From Streptomyces sp. CGMCC 4.7035 (GTDB taxonomy: Bacteria > Actinomycetota > Actinomycetes > Streptomycetales > Streptomycetaceae): a stretch of DNA of 64,000 nucleotides. This document shows positions 11,036 to 21,881 of this stretch, piece by piece (the stretch's first letter is position 1; each line of letters starts with the position of its first letter). The position numbers were made by a program, and so were the translations under genes. Location of the stretch: NCBI RefSeq assembly GCF_031583065.1, contig NZ_CP134053.1, positions 868,001-932,000 of the forward strand, written 5' to 3'. Under the pieces are notes generated by a model that was given only the letters and a program-made list of their open reading frames with translations, did not search any database and was not told the DNA's origin.

Positions 11036-11943
11036 CGGGCCTCTCCGGCAAGGTAGTCGACGCTGGCGGCGGTGATGGACATGAACGCTGACTCCAAGGA
11101 CGAGGTCTCCGAGGTGAGTTGGTGCAACGCGATGTGGTGCTGGTGGGCGAGGTCGCCGATCCGGGCCGCCGTCAGGCCCGTGACTCGGCCCACCTCGTCG
11201 GTCTCCTGGTGCACCGATGCGCCCTCGGCGGTCAACGCGTCCGTCAACGCGGCCAGATCGGGAGTCTTCACGGTCACGCTCAGGGAGGTGTCGCGGGCCG
11301 CGAACTCCTCCAAGGCCTGGTCGGCGATCAGCCGGCCCTGGCCGATCACGATGAGGTGATCGGCGGTCTGGTGCATCTCCGCCATCATGTGGCTGGAGAC
11401 GAAGACGGTACGGCCCTCGGCGGCCAGGCGGCGAAAGAGCCCGCGCACCCAGCGCACGCCTTCGGGGTCCAGACCGTTCAGCGGCTCGTCGAACAGCAGC
11501 ACCGGCGGGTCACCCAGGAGCGCGCCGGCGATGCCGAGCCGTTGCTTCATGCCCAAGGAGAAGCCGCCGATGCGACGTCGTGCGGCCTTGGCCAGCCCCA
11601 CCTCGTGCAGCACCTCGTCCACCCGTGCGGGCGGGATACGGTTGCTGCGGGCCAGGGCGGCAAGATGCGCATGGGCGCTGCGTCCGCCGTGGATGTCCTG
11701 GGCGTCCAGCAGCGCGCCGACGTGGCGCAGCCCGCGTGGGTGGCCCGCGAAAGGCACTCCGTTCACGGTCACGGCTCCGCCGCTGGGGGCGTTCAGCCCG
11801 AGGATCATCCGGAGCGTGGTGGACTTCCCGGCCCCGTTCGGCCCGAGGAAACCCGTCACCCTGCCCGGCGCCACGGTGAAAGTCAGGTCGTCGACGGCGA
11901 CGGTCGCGCCGTATCGTTTGGTCAGGTGCGTCGCTTCGATCAC
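11032..11943 (-). CDS. ABC transporter ATP-binding protein
   Basis: A 303-residue DrrA/CcmA-like ATPase. Walker A is GPNGAGKST, the signature is FSLGMKQ, Walker B is VLLFDEP, and the switch His lies in VSSHMM. The C-terminal 80 residues form the extension common to ABC-2 export ATPases. Translation starts at GTG 11943. It is the first gene of a two-gene operon with the permease and is divergent from the histidine kinase gene, with 133 bases between the starts. That layout suggests that the two-component system controls the transporter. Confidence 0.92.
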   Translation of the reverse strand: MIEATHLTKRYGATVAVDDLTFTVAPGRVTGFLGPNGAGKSTTLRMILGLNAPSGGAVTVNGVPFAGHPRGLRHVGALLDAQDIHGGRSAHAHLAALARSNRIPPARVDEVLHEVGLAKAARRRIGGFSLGMKQRLGIAGALLGDPPVLLFDEPLNGLDPEGVRWVRGLFRRLAAEGRTVFVSSHMMAEMHQTADHLIVIGQGRLIADQALEEFAARDTSLSVTVKTPDLAALTDALTAEGASVHQETDEVGRVTGLTAARIGDLAHQHHIALHQLTSETSSLESAFMSITAASVDYLAGEAR

Positions 11944-12039
11944 AGGTCAACCCTGCCGGAACAAGCGGGAGTTCGGCATCCCTCCGGCGATCACATTCGC
12001 GGTGCACGCTTGTAGCCCGGAGTATTAAGCCTGAGGGCC

Positions 12040-12069
12040 AATGACCCACGGCCCCCGCGCGCATACGAT
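12040..12069 (+). promoter_or_regulatory. Candidate promoter of the two-component operon (leaderless mRNA)
   Basis: TACGAT at 12064-12069 fits a -10 box and ends 7 bases before ATG 12077. A weak -35 candidate, AATGAC, lies 18 bases upstream. Transcription would begin at or beside the ATG, which has no Shine-Dalgarno sequence, so a leaderless message is likely. Confidence 0.45.
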
Positions 12070-12076
12070 CGGGGTC

Positions 12077-13249
12077 ATGACCGTCGCGCCCCCTCCACCC
12101 CTGCTCAAGCGCCTGCCACCAGGTCTTTGGGTGGCGCTCTTCTGGTTGATGATCATCCTGGTGCGCGCTCTGCAACGGCCCGGCGAGCTGCACCACCTGC
12201 TCGACTACAACGGAAACACAGAGGGCGCGCCGCTGCTGGTCACCGCCGTCGTCACCACGCTGGGCACCCTGCTGCTGTTTCGCGCGCCACTGGCCGCGGT
12301 GGCCGCAGTGCTCGCGGGCGCCGTCTTCTCCTACGAGATGTGGGTTCGGGAGACGCCGTATGTGCTCTTCCTGTTGTCCGACGGACTGGTCGGCTACATC
12401 ACCGCCAGTCGGGAGCGCCGCATCTCGCTCCTCGCCGCCCTGCTGCCGGTAGGGACGGTGGCCGGGTACACCGTCTGGGACGTGCTGGCCGGGTACCCCG
12501 TGAGTATCACGAAGTCGCTCACCCTCGTCGCGACTGTTGCCATCGCCTGGCTGATCGGCAACACGATTCGCCAAAGCCGCGCCCACGCCGAGACCATGCG
12601 CCTCCAGGCAACGCAGCAGGCGGTCACGGAAGAGCGGCTGCGTATCGCCCGCGAACTGCACGACATGGTCGCGCACAACATAGGCATCATCGCCATTCAG
12701 GCCGGCGTCGGCAGACGGGTCATGAGCAACCGGCCCGAACAGACCCGCATTGCCTTGGGCGCCATCGAGACGACCAGCCGAGAGACCCTCTCCGGTCTGC
12801 GGCGCATGCTCGGAGCGCTGCGGAAGACCGACGCCCAGGCAGCAGCGCCGGGTGAGCCGGTCTCGGGCCTGGCCCATGTCGATCAGTTGGTGGCGAGGAC
12901 CAAGGATGTCGGCGTCCGGGTGGACGTGCGGCGCCGGGGCGAGCCCCGCAGCCTGCCCGCCGAGGTGGACCTGGCCGCCTTCCGTATCGTCCAGGAGGCC
13001 GTCACCAACGTCGTACGGCATTCCGGCACGAAGGACTGCAGCGTGACGCTGGACTACCGGCCGGACGAACTGGTCGTCGAGGTCGTCGACCTCGGCTGTG
13101 GGGGCGTGGCAGGGAGCCCCGGATACGGCCTCGTCGGAATGCGGGAGAGAGTCAGCCTGTTGCACGGCCAGTTCAGCGCCGGCCTCCGCCCCGAAGGCGG
13201 ATTCCGCGTTGCGGCGCGACTCCCAGTGCCGGTGGAGGCCGCAGAGTGA
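12077..13249 (+). CDS. Sensor histidine kinase, HisKA_3 (NarL-partner) family
   Basis: A membrane sensor kinase of about 390 residues. Five or so hydrophobic segments (about residues 15-165) carry no large extracellular domain, so it probably senses within or near the membrane. The dimerisation helix contains ERLRIARELHDMVAHN with the phospho-acceptor His in the HisKA_3 context. A HATPase domain follows, with an N-box (IVQEAVTNVVRHS) and a GYGLVGMRERV glycine loop. ATG 12077 was chosen over an in-frame ATG at 12041, because the earlier one falls in the likely promoter. The stop overlaps the regulator start (GTGA), so the pair is coupled. It is divergent from the ABC exporter, its likely target. 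Confidence 0.9.
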   Translation: MTVAPPPPLLKRLPPGLWVALFWLMIILVRALQRPGELHHLLDYNGNTEGAPLLVTAVVTTLGTLLLFRAPLAAVAAVLAGAVFSYEMWVRETPYVLFLLSDGLVGYITASRERRISLLAALLPVGTVAGYTVWDVLAGYPVSITKSLTLVATVAIAWLIGNTIRQSRAHAETMRLQATQQAVTEERLRIARELHDMVAHNIGIIAIQAGVGRRVMSNRPEQTRIALGAIETTSRETLSGLRRMLGALRKTDAQAAAPGEPVSGLAHVDQLVARTKDVGVRVDVRRRGEPRSLPAEVDLAAFRIVQEAVTNVVRHSGTKDCSVTLDYRPDELVVEVVDLGCGGVAGSPGYGLVGMRERVSLLHGQFSAGLRPEGGFRVAARLPVPVEAAE

Positions 13250-13914
13250 TCCGCGTCGCCCTGATCGACGACCAGCCTCTGATCCGCACCGGCCTGCGTG
13301 TCCTCGTCGAGGACACACCCGACCTGGAAGTCGTGGGGGAGGCCGAAACGGGGGCCGGGGCCGTGGCACTCGTCAAGCAACTGCGGCCGGACGTCGCCGT
13401 CATGGACATCCGTATGCCCGGCATGGACGGTATCGAGGCCACCCGCCAGATCACTGCGGATCCGGAGTCGAGGACCCACGTCCTCGTCCTCACCACCTTT
13501 GACGACGACGACTGCGTCTACGGTGCGCTCCGGGCCGGAGCGAGTGGCTTCCTCGTCAAGGACATGCAGTTGGAGACGATTCTCGACGCGATCAGGGTGG
13601 TCGCTGTCGGTGATGCGCTCCTGGCCCCGCGCGTCACGCGTCGCCTCATCCAGGATTTCGCGGCACGCCCGGACGCGCCCGCCACCGGCACGACCCGCCG
13701 GGGAGTGATGGACGGCATCACCGGCCGGGAACGCGAGGTGCTCCTCCTGATCGGCCGCGGCCTGTCCAACGCCGAGATCGCAGAGACGCTCTGCGTCAGC
13801 GTGGCCACCGCCAAGGCCCACGTCGCGCGTCTGCTCGCCAAACTGCACGCGCGTGATCGCGTCCACCTCGTCATCCTCGCCTACGAAACCGGTCTCGTTT
13901 CGCCGTCGCAGTGA
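13246..13914 (+). CDS. NarL/LuxR-family response regulator
   Basis: A 222-residue two-domain regulator. The receiver domain starts VALIDDQPLIRTGL (acidic pocket), has the phospho-acceptor Asp in VMDIRMPGMDG and the conserved Lys in GFLVKDM. After a linker, a LuxR helix-turn-helix begins ITGREREVLLLIGRGLSN and ends with a recognition helix in TAKAHVARLL. It takes phosphate from the kinase encoded immediately upstream (4-base overlap) and binds DNA as a dimer. The divergent ABC exporter is the most likely regulon member. Confidence 0.93.
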   Translation: MIRVALIDDQPLIRTGLRVLVEDTPDLEVVGEAETGAGAVALVKQLRPDVAVMDIRMPGMDGIEATRQITADPESRTHVLVLTTFDDDDCVYGALRAGASGFLVKDMQLETILDAIRVVAVGDALLAPRVTRRLIQDFAARPDAPATGTTRRGVMDGITGREREVLLLIGRGLSNAEIAETLCVSVATAKAHVARLLAKLHARDRVHLVILAYETGLVSPSQ

Positions 13915-13916
13915 TG

Positions 13917-14008
13917 CCCGTAGGGGACGTCGACCAGCAGTCGGGCTTGCGGCCACCGTGAAGAGCACGACACATGGAGAACGCAGGCCCGACTCCGGCC
14001 CTACGGGT
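13917..14008. terminator. Large imperfect inverted repeat between convergent genes
   Basis: Outer arms 13917-13925 and 14000-14008 and inner arms 13939-13951 and 13982-13994 pair in nested fashion. The element fills the space between the response regulator and the cold-shock gene and probably stops transcription from both sides. Confidence 0.55.
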
Positions 14009-14010
14009 TC

Positions 14011-14460
14011 TCAGCCCTCGACCCAGCCGTGGCTTCTGCTGAGCTGTACCAACTGCTGGCGAAGCTGCGTGATCTGCTCCCCAGTCAGCCACGAGGCCGA
14101 GTTCAGCAGGAGCTCCGTGAGCTCGAAGCTGTACTCCGCGACGCTGAGTACATCGCACGTGGGTTCTTCGCCGTCCTCCAGACCGGCGGTGGACGTCTGT
14201 ACGGACGAAGGCGCCTGGAGCCGCAACGCGGGCGGAGGCATCATGGGCGTCTGCGCCCTCTCGGAAAGCCGGACCGACGATGCCTTGGGCCCGCGGTCAC
14301 CCTCCTCGATCTCGAACTCGACCCATGTCCCGGAACGCACGGAAGACTCCGGAATCAGCAGATCGTTCGCATGCAGGAAGACGTCCTCCCCGCCATCCTC
14401 AGGAGCGATGAACCCGTAGCCTCGGACACCGTCGAAGCGAAGAACCTTGCCTGCAACCAT
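14011..14460 (-). CDS. Cold-shock-domain protein with C-terminal extension
   Basis: A 149-residue protein. Residues 1-65 form a cold-shock OB fold with both nucleic-acid-binding motifs: an RNP1-like RGYGFIAPE and an RNP2-like DVFLHAND. This is about twice the length of CspA-type proteins. The remaining 80 residues start with a Pro-rich linker and end in a helical segment rich in Leu and Gln, not recognised here. The start at ATG 14460 directly precedes the cold-shock fold and has a GGGG tract a few bases upstream. Binding of single-stranded RNA or DNA is expected from the domain; the role of the extension is unknown. It appears monocistronic. Confidence 0.88.
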   Translation of the reverse strand: MVAGKVLRFDGVRGYGFIAPEDGGEDVFLHANDLLIPESSVRSGTWVEFEIEEGDRGPKASSVRLSERAQTPMMPPPALRLQAPSSVQTSTAGLEDGEEPTCDVLSVAEYSFELTELLLNSASWLTGEQITQLRQQLVQLSRSHGWVEG

Positions 14461-14618
14461 CTGAACCCCACAACCATCTCGGGCCCCTTGCCCGAACAAC
14501 CGTTCCGGATGATCCTACTCGTCGTGCCTACGGACGAAGCGATTCCGGCTGCGGGCCGCCAAGGCCGAGTGGGCCCAACTCTTCCGCTGGAGGTCGTCTT
14601 CGCGGCCGAGCGAGCGGC

Positions 14619-15799
14619 CTACGGAATCCCCAGCTCGAAGATCACGTAGTGGGCGTACCACCCCGAGGCCACCGCCGCGCTCGTGAAGAACACCGTCAGG
14701 CTCGGCCACTTCAGCCGACTCAGGGCGGCGGCCGGGGCGAGCAGCAGGGGGAAGGCGGGCAGCAGATAGCGGGAGGTGTTGCCGAACATCTGCTGCGTGC
14801 CGAGGACGGTCACGATGCCGGCCAGGGTGTAGGCGACCAGCACCAGCGGCGGCTTCCTGCGCAGCATCAGCGCGATCAGGAAGGGCAGCGCGATCACCAG
14901 CTGGACGCCGAGCAGGTCGGGCGTGGAGAAGGCGAAGAGGTAGTCGATGTGCCCAACCGCGATGTTGCGCAGCACGTCCAGCGTGTAGGCGCCGCCGTCG
15001 AAGTAGTGCGCCCAGCCCTCGCGCTGGAGTGTGAAGTAGGCGGTCAGGTCGCCCATGCTGAGGCCGACCCACAGGACGTACGTGAGCAGGCCGAGCGGTG
15101 CCGCGATCATGGCGTAGACCGGCCCGGCGACGCCGTGCTCGCGCCGGCCGTCCCGCCGTAGGACCGTGACCAGGGCGGCGAGGCTCACCGCGCCGATGAG
15201 CGCCGCCGAGGTGGGCCGGCTCAGGCCCGCCAGGAAGGCCAGCAGGCCCGCCGGCACCCAGCGGCCCTTCATCACGCAGTAGCAGGTCCAGGCCGCGATG
15301 GCGACGAACAGCGACTCCGAGTACACCGCCCACTCGACGCCCGCCCCTGGCACGACGGCCCACAGTCCGGCGGCGATCACGCCCGCCCGCACCCCGGCCA
15401 GCGTCGAGATCACCGCGTAGATGCCGGCCGCCGCCACGAGGGATGCCAGGACCGACACCAGGATCGCGGAGCCGTACAGGCCGAGCCCGGTCACCTCCGA
15501 GACGGAACGGATCAGCCCGGGGTAGAGCGGGAAGAAGGCGACTGAGTTCTGCTTGACCGTGAACAGGCTGCCCGGGGGCAGCGGTTTTAGCGGCTTCGGG
15601 TCATACCCGTTCTGGGCGACCTGGAGGTACCACCAGCCGTCCCAGCTGGACCGCAGTCCCACCAGTGGGCGCCGCCGCCGAACCGCGGGTCCTTTGTGCG
15701 GTAGTCACCGGCGTACTCGAGCAGCCGGGCGAATATGGTGAGCCCCACGAGCTTCGTGACGCCGTTACAGGGCGAGCGGAGCCACGTACGGCCGTGCAC
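14619..15799 (-). pseudogene. GT-C (PIG-V-like) mannosyltransferase, apparently frame-broken near its 5' end
   Basis: The main frame (14619-15662) encodes about 347 residues with some eight membrane helices and the acidic lumenal motif SSWDGWWYLQVAQNGY, typical of PIG-V-like glycosyltransferases that use a polyprenyl-phosphate sugar. Starting at GTG 15662 would leave no first membrane helix and no ribosome site. The adjacent frame just upstream reads TKLVGLTIFARLLEYAG followed by GGGAHWW, which looks like the missing N-terminus, with GTG 15799 as a possible start. A stop at about 15706 blocks the main frame. A one-base indel near 15645-15665 would join them. It is divergent from a polyprenyl-phosphate sugar synthase gene that probably supplies its donor. 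A sequencing error cannot be excluded. Confidence 0.62.
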
Positions 15800-15865
15800 C
15801 CGGAGGCAGCGTGAGCCGGCGGCTCCGGCGCGGACGATCGACCTGCGCGAAGGGGGGAGAAGCGG

Positions 15866-16840
15866 GTGGCCGAGGGAGCGGATGCGACGACCGAACTGTC
15901 CGTCGTCGTTCCGATGTTCAACGAGGTGGAGGCCCTGCCCGCCCTGGTCAGCCGGCTGCGCCCGGTCCTGGAGGGTCTCGGGGTGCCGTACGAGCTCGTC
16001 GCCGTCGACGACGGCTCCACCGGCGGCACCGCCGAACTGCTCGGGGCCTTCCGGCTCGGCTGGCCGGAGCTGCGGGTGATCCGCCTGCGCCGCAACTCGG
16101 GCCATCAGGCCGCCCTCACCGCCGGCCTCGACCGGGCGGTCGGCGCGTATGCGGTCAGCCTCGACGCCGACCTCCAGGATCCGCCCGAGAAGATCCCCGA
16201 CATGCTGGCCCTGGCCCGTGCCGAGGGGCTCGACATCGTCTACGGCATCCGCGCCGACCGGGCCAGCGACTCCGGGTTCAAGCGGTGGACCGCCGGGCTC
16301 TACTACCGGCTCGTACGCCGCCTCGTGGGCCCCTCCGTGCCCTCCCAGGCCGGTGACTTCCGGCTGCTCAGCCGGGGCGCTGTGGACGCGCTGAAGGCCC
16401 TGCCGGAGCAGCAGCGCGTCTACCGCCTGCTCGTCCCCTGGCTCGGTTTCCCCAGCGGGCAGGTCACCTACGAGCGCGCCCCGCGCACGGCAGGGCGCAG
16501 CAAGTACCCGCTGGGCCGGATGATCCGGCTCGCGGTCGACAGTGTCACCGGTTTCTCGGCGGCCCCGCTGCGGCTGGCCACCTGGCTCGGCGGCTTCGCC
16601 TTCCTGGTCTGCCTCGGGCTGATCGTCTACACGCTCGCCGCCCACGTGCTCGACCACACGGTGCCGGGCTGGACCTCCCTGTTCACCGGGGTGCTGTTCA
16701 TCGGCGCCGTGCAGCTGATCTGTGTGGGGCTGCTGGGGGAGTACGTGGCCCGCATCTACACGGCGATACAGAACCGGCCGACGTACTTCGTGGGGCACGA
16801 CACGGCACAGGTCGCGGAGGAGCCGGCACCGAGGTCGTGA
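15866..16840 (+). CDS. Family 2 glycosyltransferase, polyprenyl-phosphate sugar synthase type
   Basis: A 324-residue protein. An N-terminal GT-A domain has VVVPMFNE, VDDGS and the metal-binding SLDADLQDPP, the hallmarks of DPM1/GtrB-like enzymes that move a sugar from a nucleotide onto polyprenyl phosphate. Two C-terminal membrane helices (about residues 238-258 and 270-295) anchor it, with RPTYFV near the end as in GtrB proteins. GTG 15866 follows a strong purine ribosome site (15852-15859). The divergent GT-C gene is the expected user of the lipid-linked sugar, so the pair probably decorates cell-wall polymers or proteins; that is inference. Confidence 0.88.
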   Translation: MAEGADATTELSVVVPMFNEVEALPALVSRLRPVLEGLGVPYELVAVDDGSTGGTAELLGAFRLGWPELRVIRLRRNSGHQAALTAGLDRAVGAYAVSLDADLQDPPEKIPDMLALARAEGLDIVYGIRADRASDSGFKRWTAGLYYRLVRRLVGPSVPSQAGDFRLLSRGAVDALKALPEQQRVYRLLVPWLGFPSGQVTYERAPRTAGRSKYPLGRMIRLAVDSVTGFSAAPLRLATWLGGFAFLVCLGLIVYTLAAHVLDHTVPGWTSLFTGVLFIGAVQLICVGLLGEYVARIYTAIQNRPTYFVGHDTAQVAEEPAPRS

Positions 16841-16951
16841 TGCCCCCTCGATTCGCGTCCCGCCGCCTCCTGTGGTAATAGACGGCCGCCCGGAGAAAGC
16901 CCAGGTCAAACCCGTCCGGGTGCCCCGCGCTCCGGCCACCCCCCTTTTGTT

Positions 16952-16980
16952 TTGACCGGAGTCTGTGCGGTGGGTACGCT
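16952..16980 (+). promoter_or_regulatory. str operon promoter
   Basis: TTGACC (16952-16957) and TACGCT (16975-16980) are separated by exactly 17 bases, a strong housekeeping-sigma (HrdB-type) match. The predicted start near 16987 leaves a leader of about 186 bases before rpsL. The 16841-17172 gap contains no supported gene. Confidence 0.75.
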
Positions 16981-17097
16981 CAGACCTTGTGCCTGGGGTG
17001 TGCCCTGGCTCTCGTGCGTGCCTTCAACCGCATGGCGAGCCGTCATCGGCCACCGTAATCTGCGCCCTTCTCGCCTTGCGGCAGGGTCTGCTGGATT

Positions 17098-17122
17098 CGA
17101 CACACCCGACCGCGTGGGTCGG
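17098..17122 (+). promoter_or_regulatory. Leader hairpin shared with the S10 operon
   Basis: A 25-base element contains a 7-base-pair stem (CCCGACC and GGGTCGG) with a GCGT loop. It recurs with one mismatch at 36692-36716, ahead of rpsJ. It lies in the predicted 5' leader of the str mRNA, about 50 bases before the rpsL start. Confidence 0.55.
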
Positions 17123-17172
17123 CGACGTTCCAGGTTAGCTGTACCTATCGGCACACAGAAACCGGAGAAGTA

Positions 17173-17544
17173 GTGCCTACGATCCAGCAGCTGGTCCGTA
17201 AGGGCCGGCAGGACAAGGTCGAGAAGAACAAGACGCCCGCACTCGAGGGTTCCCCTCAGCGTCGTGGCGTCTGCACGCGTGTGTTCACGACCACCCCGAA
17301 GAAGCCGAACTCGGCCCTGCGTAAGGTCGCGCGTGTGCGTCTGACCAGCGGGATCGAGGTCACCGCTTACATTCCGGGTGAGGGACACAACCTGCAGGAG
17401 CACTCCATCGTGCTCGTGCGCGGCGGCCGTGTGAAGGACCTGCCGGGTGTTCGCTACAAGATCATCCGCGGTTCGCTCGACACCCAGGGTGTCAAGAACC
17501 GCAAGCAGGCCCGCAGCCGCTACGGCGCCAAGAAGGAGAAGTAA
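17173..17544 (+). CDS. rpsL: Ribosomal protein S12
   Basis: Full-length, 123 residues, from GTG 17173. S12 sits at the decoding centre of the 30S subunit and takes part in tRNA selection. The conserved [19 protein letters not shown] and [12 protein letters not shown] segments are intact. Lys43 and Lys88, the usual sites of streptomycin-resistance substitutions, are both wild type, so this allele should not itself confer resistance. It is the first gene of the str operon, with a 2-base gap to rpsG. Confidence 0.98.
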   Translation: MPTIQQLVRKGRQDKVEKNKTPALEGSPQRRGVCTRVFTTTPKKPNSALRKVARVRLTSGIEVTAYIPGEGHNLQEHSIVLVRGGRVKDLPGVRYKIIRGSLDTQGVKNRKQARSRYGAKKEK

Positions 17545-17546
17545 GA

Positions 17547-18017
17547 ATGCCTCGTAAGGGCCCCGCCCCGAAGCGCCCGGTCATCATCGACCCGGTCTAC
17601 GGTTCTCCTCTGGTGACCTCCCTCATCAACAAGGTGCTGCTGAACGGCAAGCGCTCCACCGCCGAGCGCATCGTCTACGGCGCCATGGAGGGTCTGCGTG
17701 AGAAGACGGGCAACGACCCGATCATCACGCTGAAGCGCGCGCTGGAGAACATCAAGCCGACCCTTGAGGTCAAGTCCCGCCGTGTCGGTGGCGCCACCTA
17801 CCAGGTGCCGATCGAGGTCAAGCCCGGTCGTGCCAACACCCTGGCGCTGCGCTGGCTGGTCGGTTACTCCCGCGCCCGTCGCGAGAAGACCATGACCGAG
17901 CGTCTGCTCAACGAGCTCCTCGACGCCTCCAACGGCCTCGGTGCCGCTGTGAAGAAGCGCGAGGACACGCACAAGATGGCCGAGTCCAACAAGGCCTTCG
18001 CGCACTACCGCTGGTAG
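17547..18017 (+). CDS. rpsG: Ribosomal protein S7
   Basis: 156 residues, the standard bacterial length, starting [11 protein letters not shown] and ending AFAHYRW. S7 nucleates assembly of the 30S head by binding 16S rRNA and contacts E-site tRNA. In other bacteria S7 is the autogenous repressor of the str operon. The gene begins 2 bases after rpsL and lies 39 bases before fusA. Confidence 0.98.
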   Translation: MPRKGPAPKRPVIIDPVYGSPLVTSLINKVLLNGKRSTAERIVYGAMEGLREKTGNDPIITLKRALENIKPTLEVKSRRVGGATYQVPIEVKPGRANTLALRWLVGYSRARREKTMTERLLNELLDASNGLGAAVKKREDTHKMAESNKAFAHYRW

Positions 18018-18056
18018 TCGCTACCCACATCGAGACCGAGAGAAGACTGAAGCCTT

Positions 18057-20183
18057 ATGGCTACCACTTCACTTGACCTGGCCAAGGTCCGCAACATCGG
18101 GATCATGGCCCACATCGACGCGGGCAAGACGACCACCACCGAGCGGATCCTGTTCTACACCGGTGTGTCGTACAAGATCGGTGAGGTCCACGACGGCGCT
18201 GCCACCATGGACTGGATGGAGCAGGAGCAGGAGCGTGGCATCACGATCACCTCTGCTGCCACCACCTGTCACTGGTCGCTGGAAGACGTCGACCACACCA
18301 TCAACATCATCGACACCCCGGGTCACGTCGACTTCACCGTCGAGGTGGAGCGCTCCCTGCGCGTGCTCGACGGTGCCGTGACGGTGTTCGACGGCGTCGC
18401 CGGTGTCGAGCCCCAGTCCGAGACGGTGTGGCGTCAGGCGGACCGCTACGGCGTTCCGCGTATCTGCTTCGTCAACAAGCTCGACCGGACCGGTGCCGAG
18501 TTCCACCGTTGCGTCGACATGATCTCTGACCGCCTGGGCGCTCAGCCGATCGTGATGCAGCTCCCGATCGGTGCCGAGGCCGACTTCAAGGGCGTCGTGG
18601 ACCTGGTCCGCATGAAGGCGCTCGTGTGGTCCGCCGAGGCCACCAAGGGCGAGATGTACGACGTCGTCGACATCCCGGACACGCACACCGAGGCTGCCGA
18701 GGAGTACCGCGGCAAGCTGCTCGAGGCCGTGGCCGAGAACGACGAAGAGATCATGGAGCTGTACCTGGAGGGCCAGGAGCCTTCCGAGGAGCAGCTGTAC
18801 GCCGCGATCCGTCGTATCACCATCGCGTCCGGCAAGGGCACCGGCACCACCGTGACCCCGGTGTTCTGCGGTACCGCGTTCAAGAACAAGGGTGTCCAGC
18901 CCCTGCTCGACGCGGTCGTGCGCTACCTGCCGTCCCCGGTCGACATCGAGGCCATCGAGGGCCACGACGTCAAGGACCCCGAGGTCGTCGTCAAGCGCAA
19001 GCCGTCCGACGAGGAGCCCCTCTCGGCGCTGGCGTTCAAGATCATGAGCGACCCGCACCTCGGCAAGCTCACCTTCGTCCGGGTTTACTCGGGCCGCCTG
19101 GAGTCCGGCTCTTCGGTGCTGAACTCCGTCAAGGGCAAGAAGGAGCGCATCGGCAAGATCTACCGCATGCACGCCAACAAGCGTGAGGAGATCGAGTCGG
19201 TGGGCGCCGGCGACATCGTCGCCGTCATGGGCCTGAAGCAGACCACCACCGGTGAGACGCTGGCCGACGACAAGAACCCGGTCATCCTGGAGTCCATGGA
19301 CTTCCCGGCGCCGGTCATCCAGGTCGCCATCGAGCCCAAGTCGAAGGGCGACCAGGAGAAGCTGGGCGTCGCGATCCAGCGCCTGGCCGAGGAGGACCCG
19401 TCCTTCCAGGTCCACTCGGACGAGGAGACCGGCCAGACCATCATCGGTGGTATGGGCGAGCTGCACCTCGAGGTGCTGGTCGACCGTATGCGCCGTGAGT
19501 TCAAGGTCGAGGCCAACGTCGGCAAGCCGCAGGTCGCGTACCGCGAGACGATCCGCAAGGCCGTCGAGCGCGTCGACTACACGCACAAGAAGCAGACTGG
19601 TGGTACCGGCCAGTTCGCCAAGGTGCAGATCGGCATCGAGCCGCTCGAGGGTGGCGACACCTCGTACGAGTTCGTGAACAAGGTGACCGGTGGTCGTATC
19701 CCGAAGGAGTACATCCCTTCGGTCGACGCCGGTGCGCAGGAGGCCATGCAGTTCGGCATCCTCGCCGGTTACGAGATGACCGGCGTGCGCGTCATCCTGC
19801 ACGATGGTGCGTACCACGAGGTCGACTCCTCCGAGCTCGCCTTCAAGATCGCCGGTTCGCAGGCCTTCAAGGAGGCCGCGCGCAAGGCCAGCCCCGTGCT
19901 GCTCGAGCCGATGATGGCCGTTGAGGTCACCACGCCCGAGGACTACATGGGTGAGGTCATCGGCGACATCAACTCCCGCCGTGGCCAGATCCAGGCCATG
20001 GAGGAGCGGGCCGGTGCCCGCGTCGTGAAGGGCCTCGTGCCCCTCTCGGAGATGTTCGGCTACGTCGGAGACCTCCGTAGCAAGACGTCGGGTCGCGCAA
20101 GCTACTCGATGCAGTTCGACTCCTACGCCGAGGTTCCGCGGAACGTCGCCGAGGAGATCATCGCGAAGGCCAAGGGCGAGTAA
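18057..20183 (+). CDS. fusA: Elongation factor G
   Basis: A 708-residue translocation GTPase. The P-loop [13 protein letters not shown], switch [10 protein letters not shown] and guanine-specificity NKLD are all present in the N-terminal G domain, followed by the usual domains II-V. It moves tRNAs and mRNA through the ribosome after peptide transfer and also acts in ribosome recycling. Third gene of the str operon. A long antisense open frame over the gene is only a GC-rich shadow. Confidence 0.98.
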   Translation: MATTSLDLAKVRNIGIMAHIDAGKTTTTERILFYTGVSYKIGEVHDGAATMDWMEQEQERGITITSAATTCHWSLEDVDHTINIIDTPGHVDFTVEVERSLRVLDGAVTVFDGVAGVEPQSETVWRQADRYGVPRICFVNKLDRTGAEFHRCVDMISDRLGAQPIVMQLPIGAEADFKGVVDLVRMKALVWSAEATKGEMYDVVDIPDTHTEAAEEYRGKLLEAVAENDEEIMELYLEGQEPSEEQLYAAIRRITIASGKGTGTTVTPVFCGTAFKNKGVQPLLDAVVRYLPSPVDIEAIEGHDVKDPEVVVKRKPSDEEPLSALAFKIMSDPHLGKLTFVRVYSGRLESGSSVLNSVKGKKERIGKIYRMHANKREEIESVGAGDIVAVMGLKQTTTGETLADDKNPVILESMDFPAPVIQVAIEPKSKGDQEKLGVAIQRLAEEDPSFQVHSDEETGQTIIGGMGELHLEVLVDRMRREFKVEANVGKPQVAYRETIRKAVERVDYTHKKQTGGTGQFAKVQIGIEPLEGGDTSYEFVNKVTGGRIPKEYIPSVDAGAQEAMQFGILAGYEMTGVRVILHDGAYHEVDSSELAFKIAGSQAFKEAARKASPVLLEPMMAVEVTTPEDYMGEVIGDINSRRGQIQAMEERAGARVVKGLVPLSEMFGYVGDLRSKTSGRASYSMQFDSYAEVPRNVAEEIIAKAKGE

Positions 20184-20221
20184 CGCACTCCGTTCACACG
20201 CTTTAGGCTTGACACCGACCG

Positions 20222-20266
20222 CCGGGGTTTCGGCCCCGGGTCGGAACCCCTGGATCCCAGGGTTCC
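20222..20266 (+). other. Two adjacent hairpins in the fusA-tuf spacer
   Basis: The 178-base spacer between fusA and tuf contains two hairpins: 20222-20239 (CCGGGG/CCCCGG) and 20243-20266 (11-base arm, 3-base loop, one bulge). They may attenuate or process the fusA-tuf message and help set the higher tuf level. A TTGACA at 20209 has no convincing -10 partner. Confidence 0.4.
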
Positions 20267-20361
20267 GGTCCAAGGAAAGAGCCCCGGCGGGCGGCACCCC
20301 AGCAAAGATCACCTGGCGCCGATGAGTAAGGCGTACAGAACCACTCCACAGGAGGACCCCA

Positions 20362-21555
<1,194 letters not shown>

Positions 21556-21599
21556 GTTCCGCTCGCTTGAGGGTCTGACCCTTCGGGGTTGCCTGACCT

Positions 21600-21637
21600 G
21601 AAGAGGCCCGTACGACTTCGGTCGTACGGGCCTCTTC
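21600..21637 (+). terminator. str operon terminator
   Basis: A perfect 17-base-pair stem (21600-21616 with 21621-21637) is closed by a TTCG tetraloop, 44 bases after the tuf stop. It is the strongest hairpin in this part of the window. Confidence 0.88.
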
Positions 21638-21881
21638 GCGTTCCGCGCCGGGCCGGGGAAATTGGGCGAGATCATTTCGGGCAGGGCGTCACGGGCTCAT
21701 TGAGTTGGTTGATACAGGAGTTTGATCGCGCCTGGCGTCGAGCCATTTGTTTTGTCGCGTAACTCCGCGTAGCGCCCCATGCACGCTAACCTGAGTGAAT
21801 GACCGGACGGGGGCTCGCGTCGAAGGGCCGCGCCGTCGGGCTTGCTCAGTCCCTTTACCTGGTCCTCCCAGCGGAGATGCG

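Noticed and set aside
12041..12076. Earlier ATG start for the sensor kinase
   Set aside because: It would fall inside the probable promoter, has no ribosome site and adds residues with no family match.
20209..20214. TTGACA as a separate tuf promoter
   Set aside because: No TANNNT box lies 16-19 bases downstream; the region is filled by hairpins instead.
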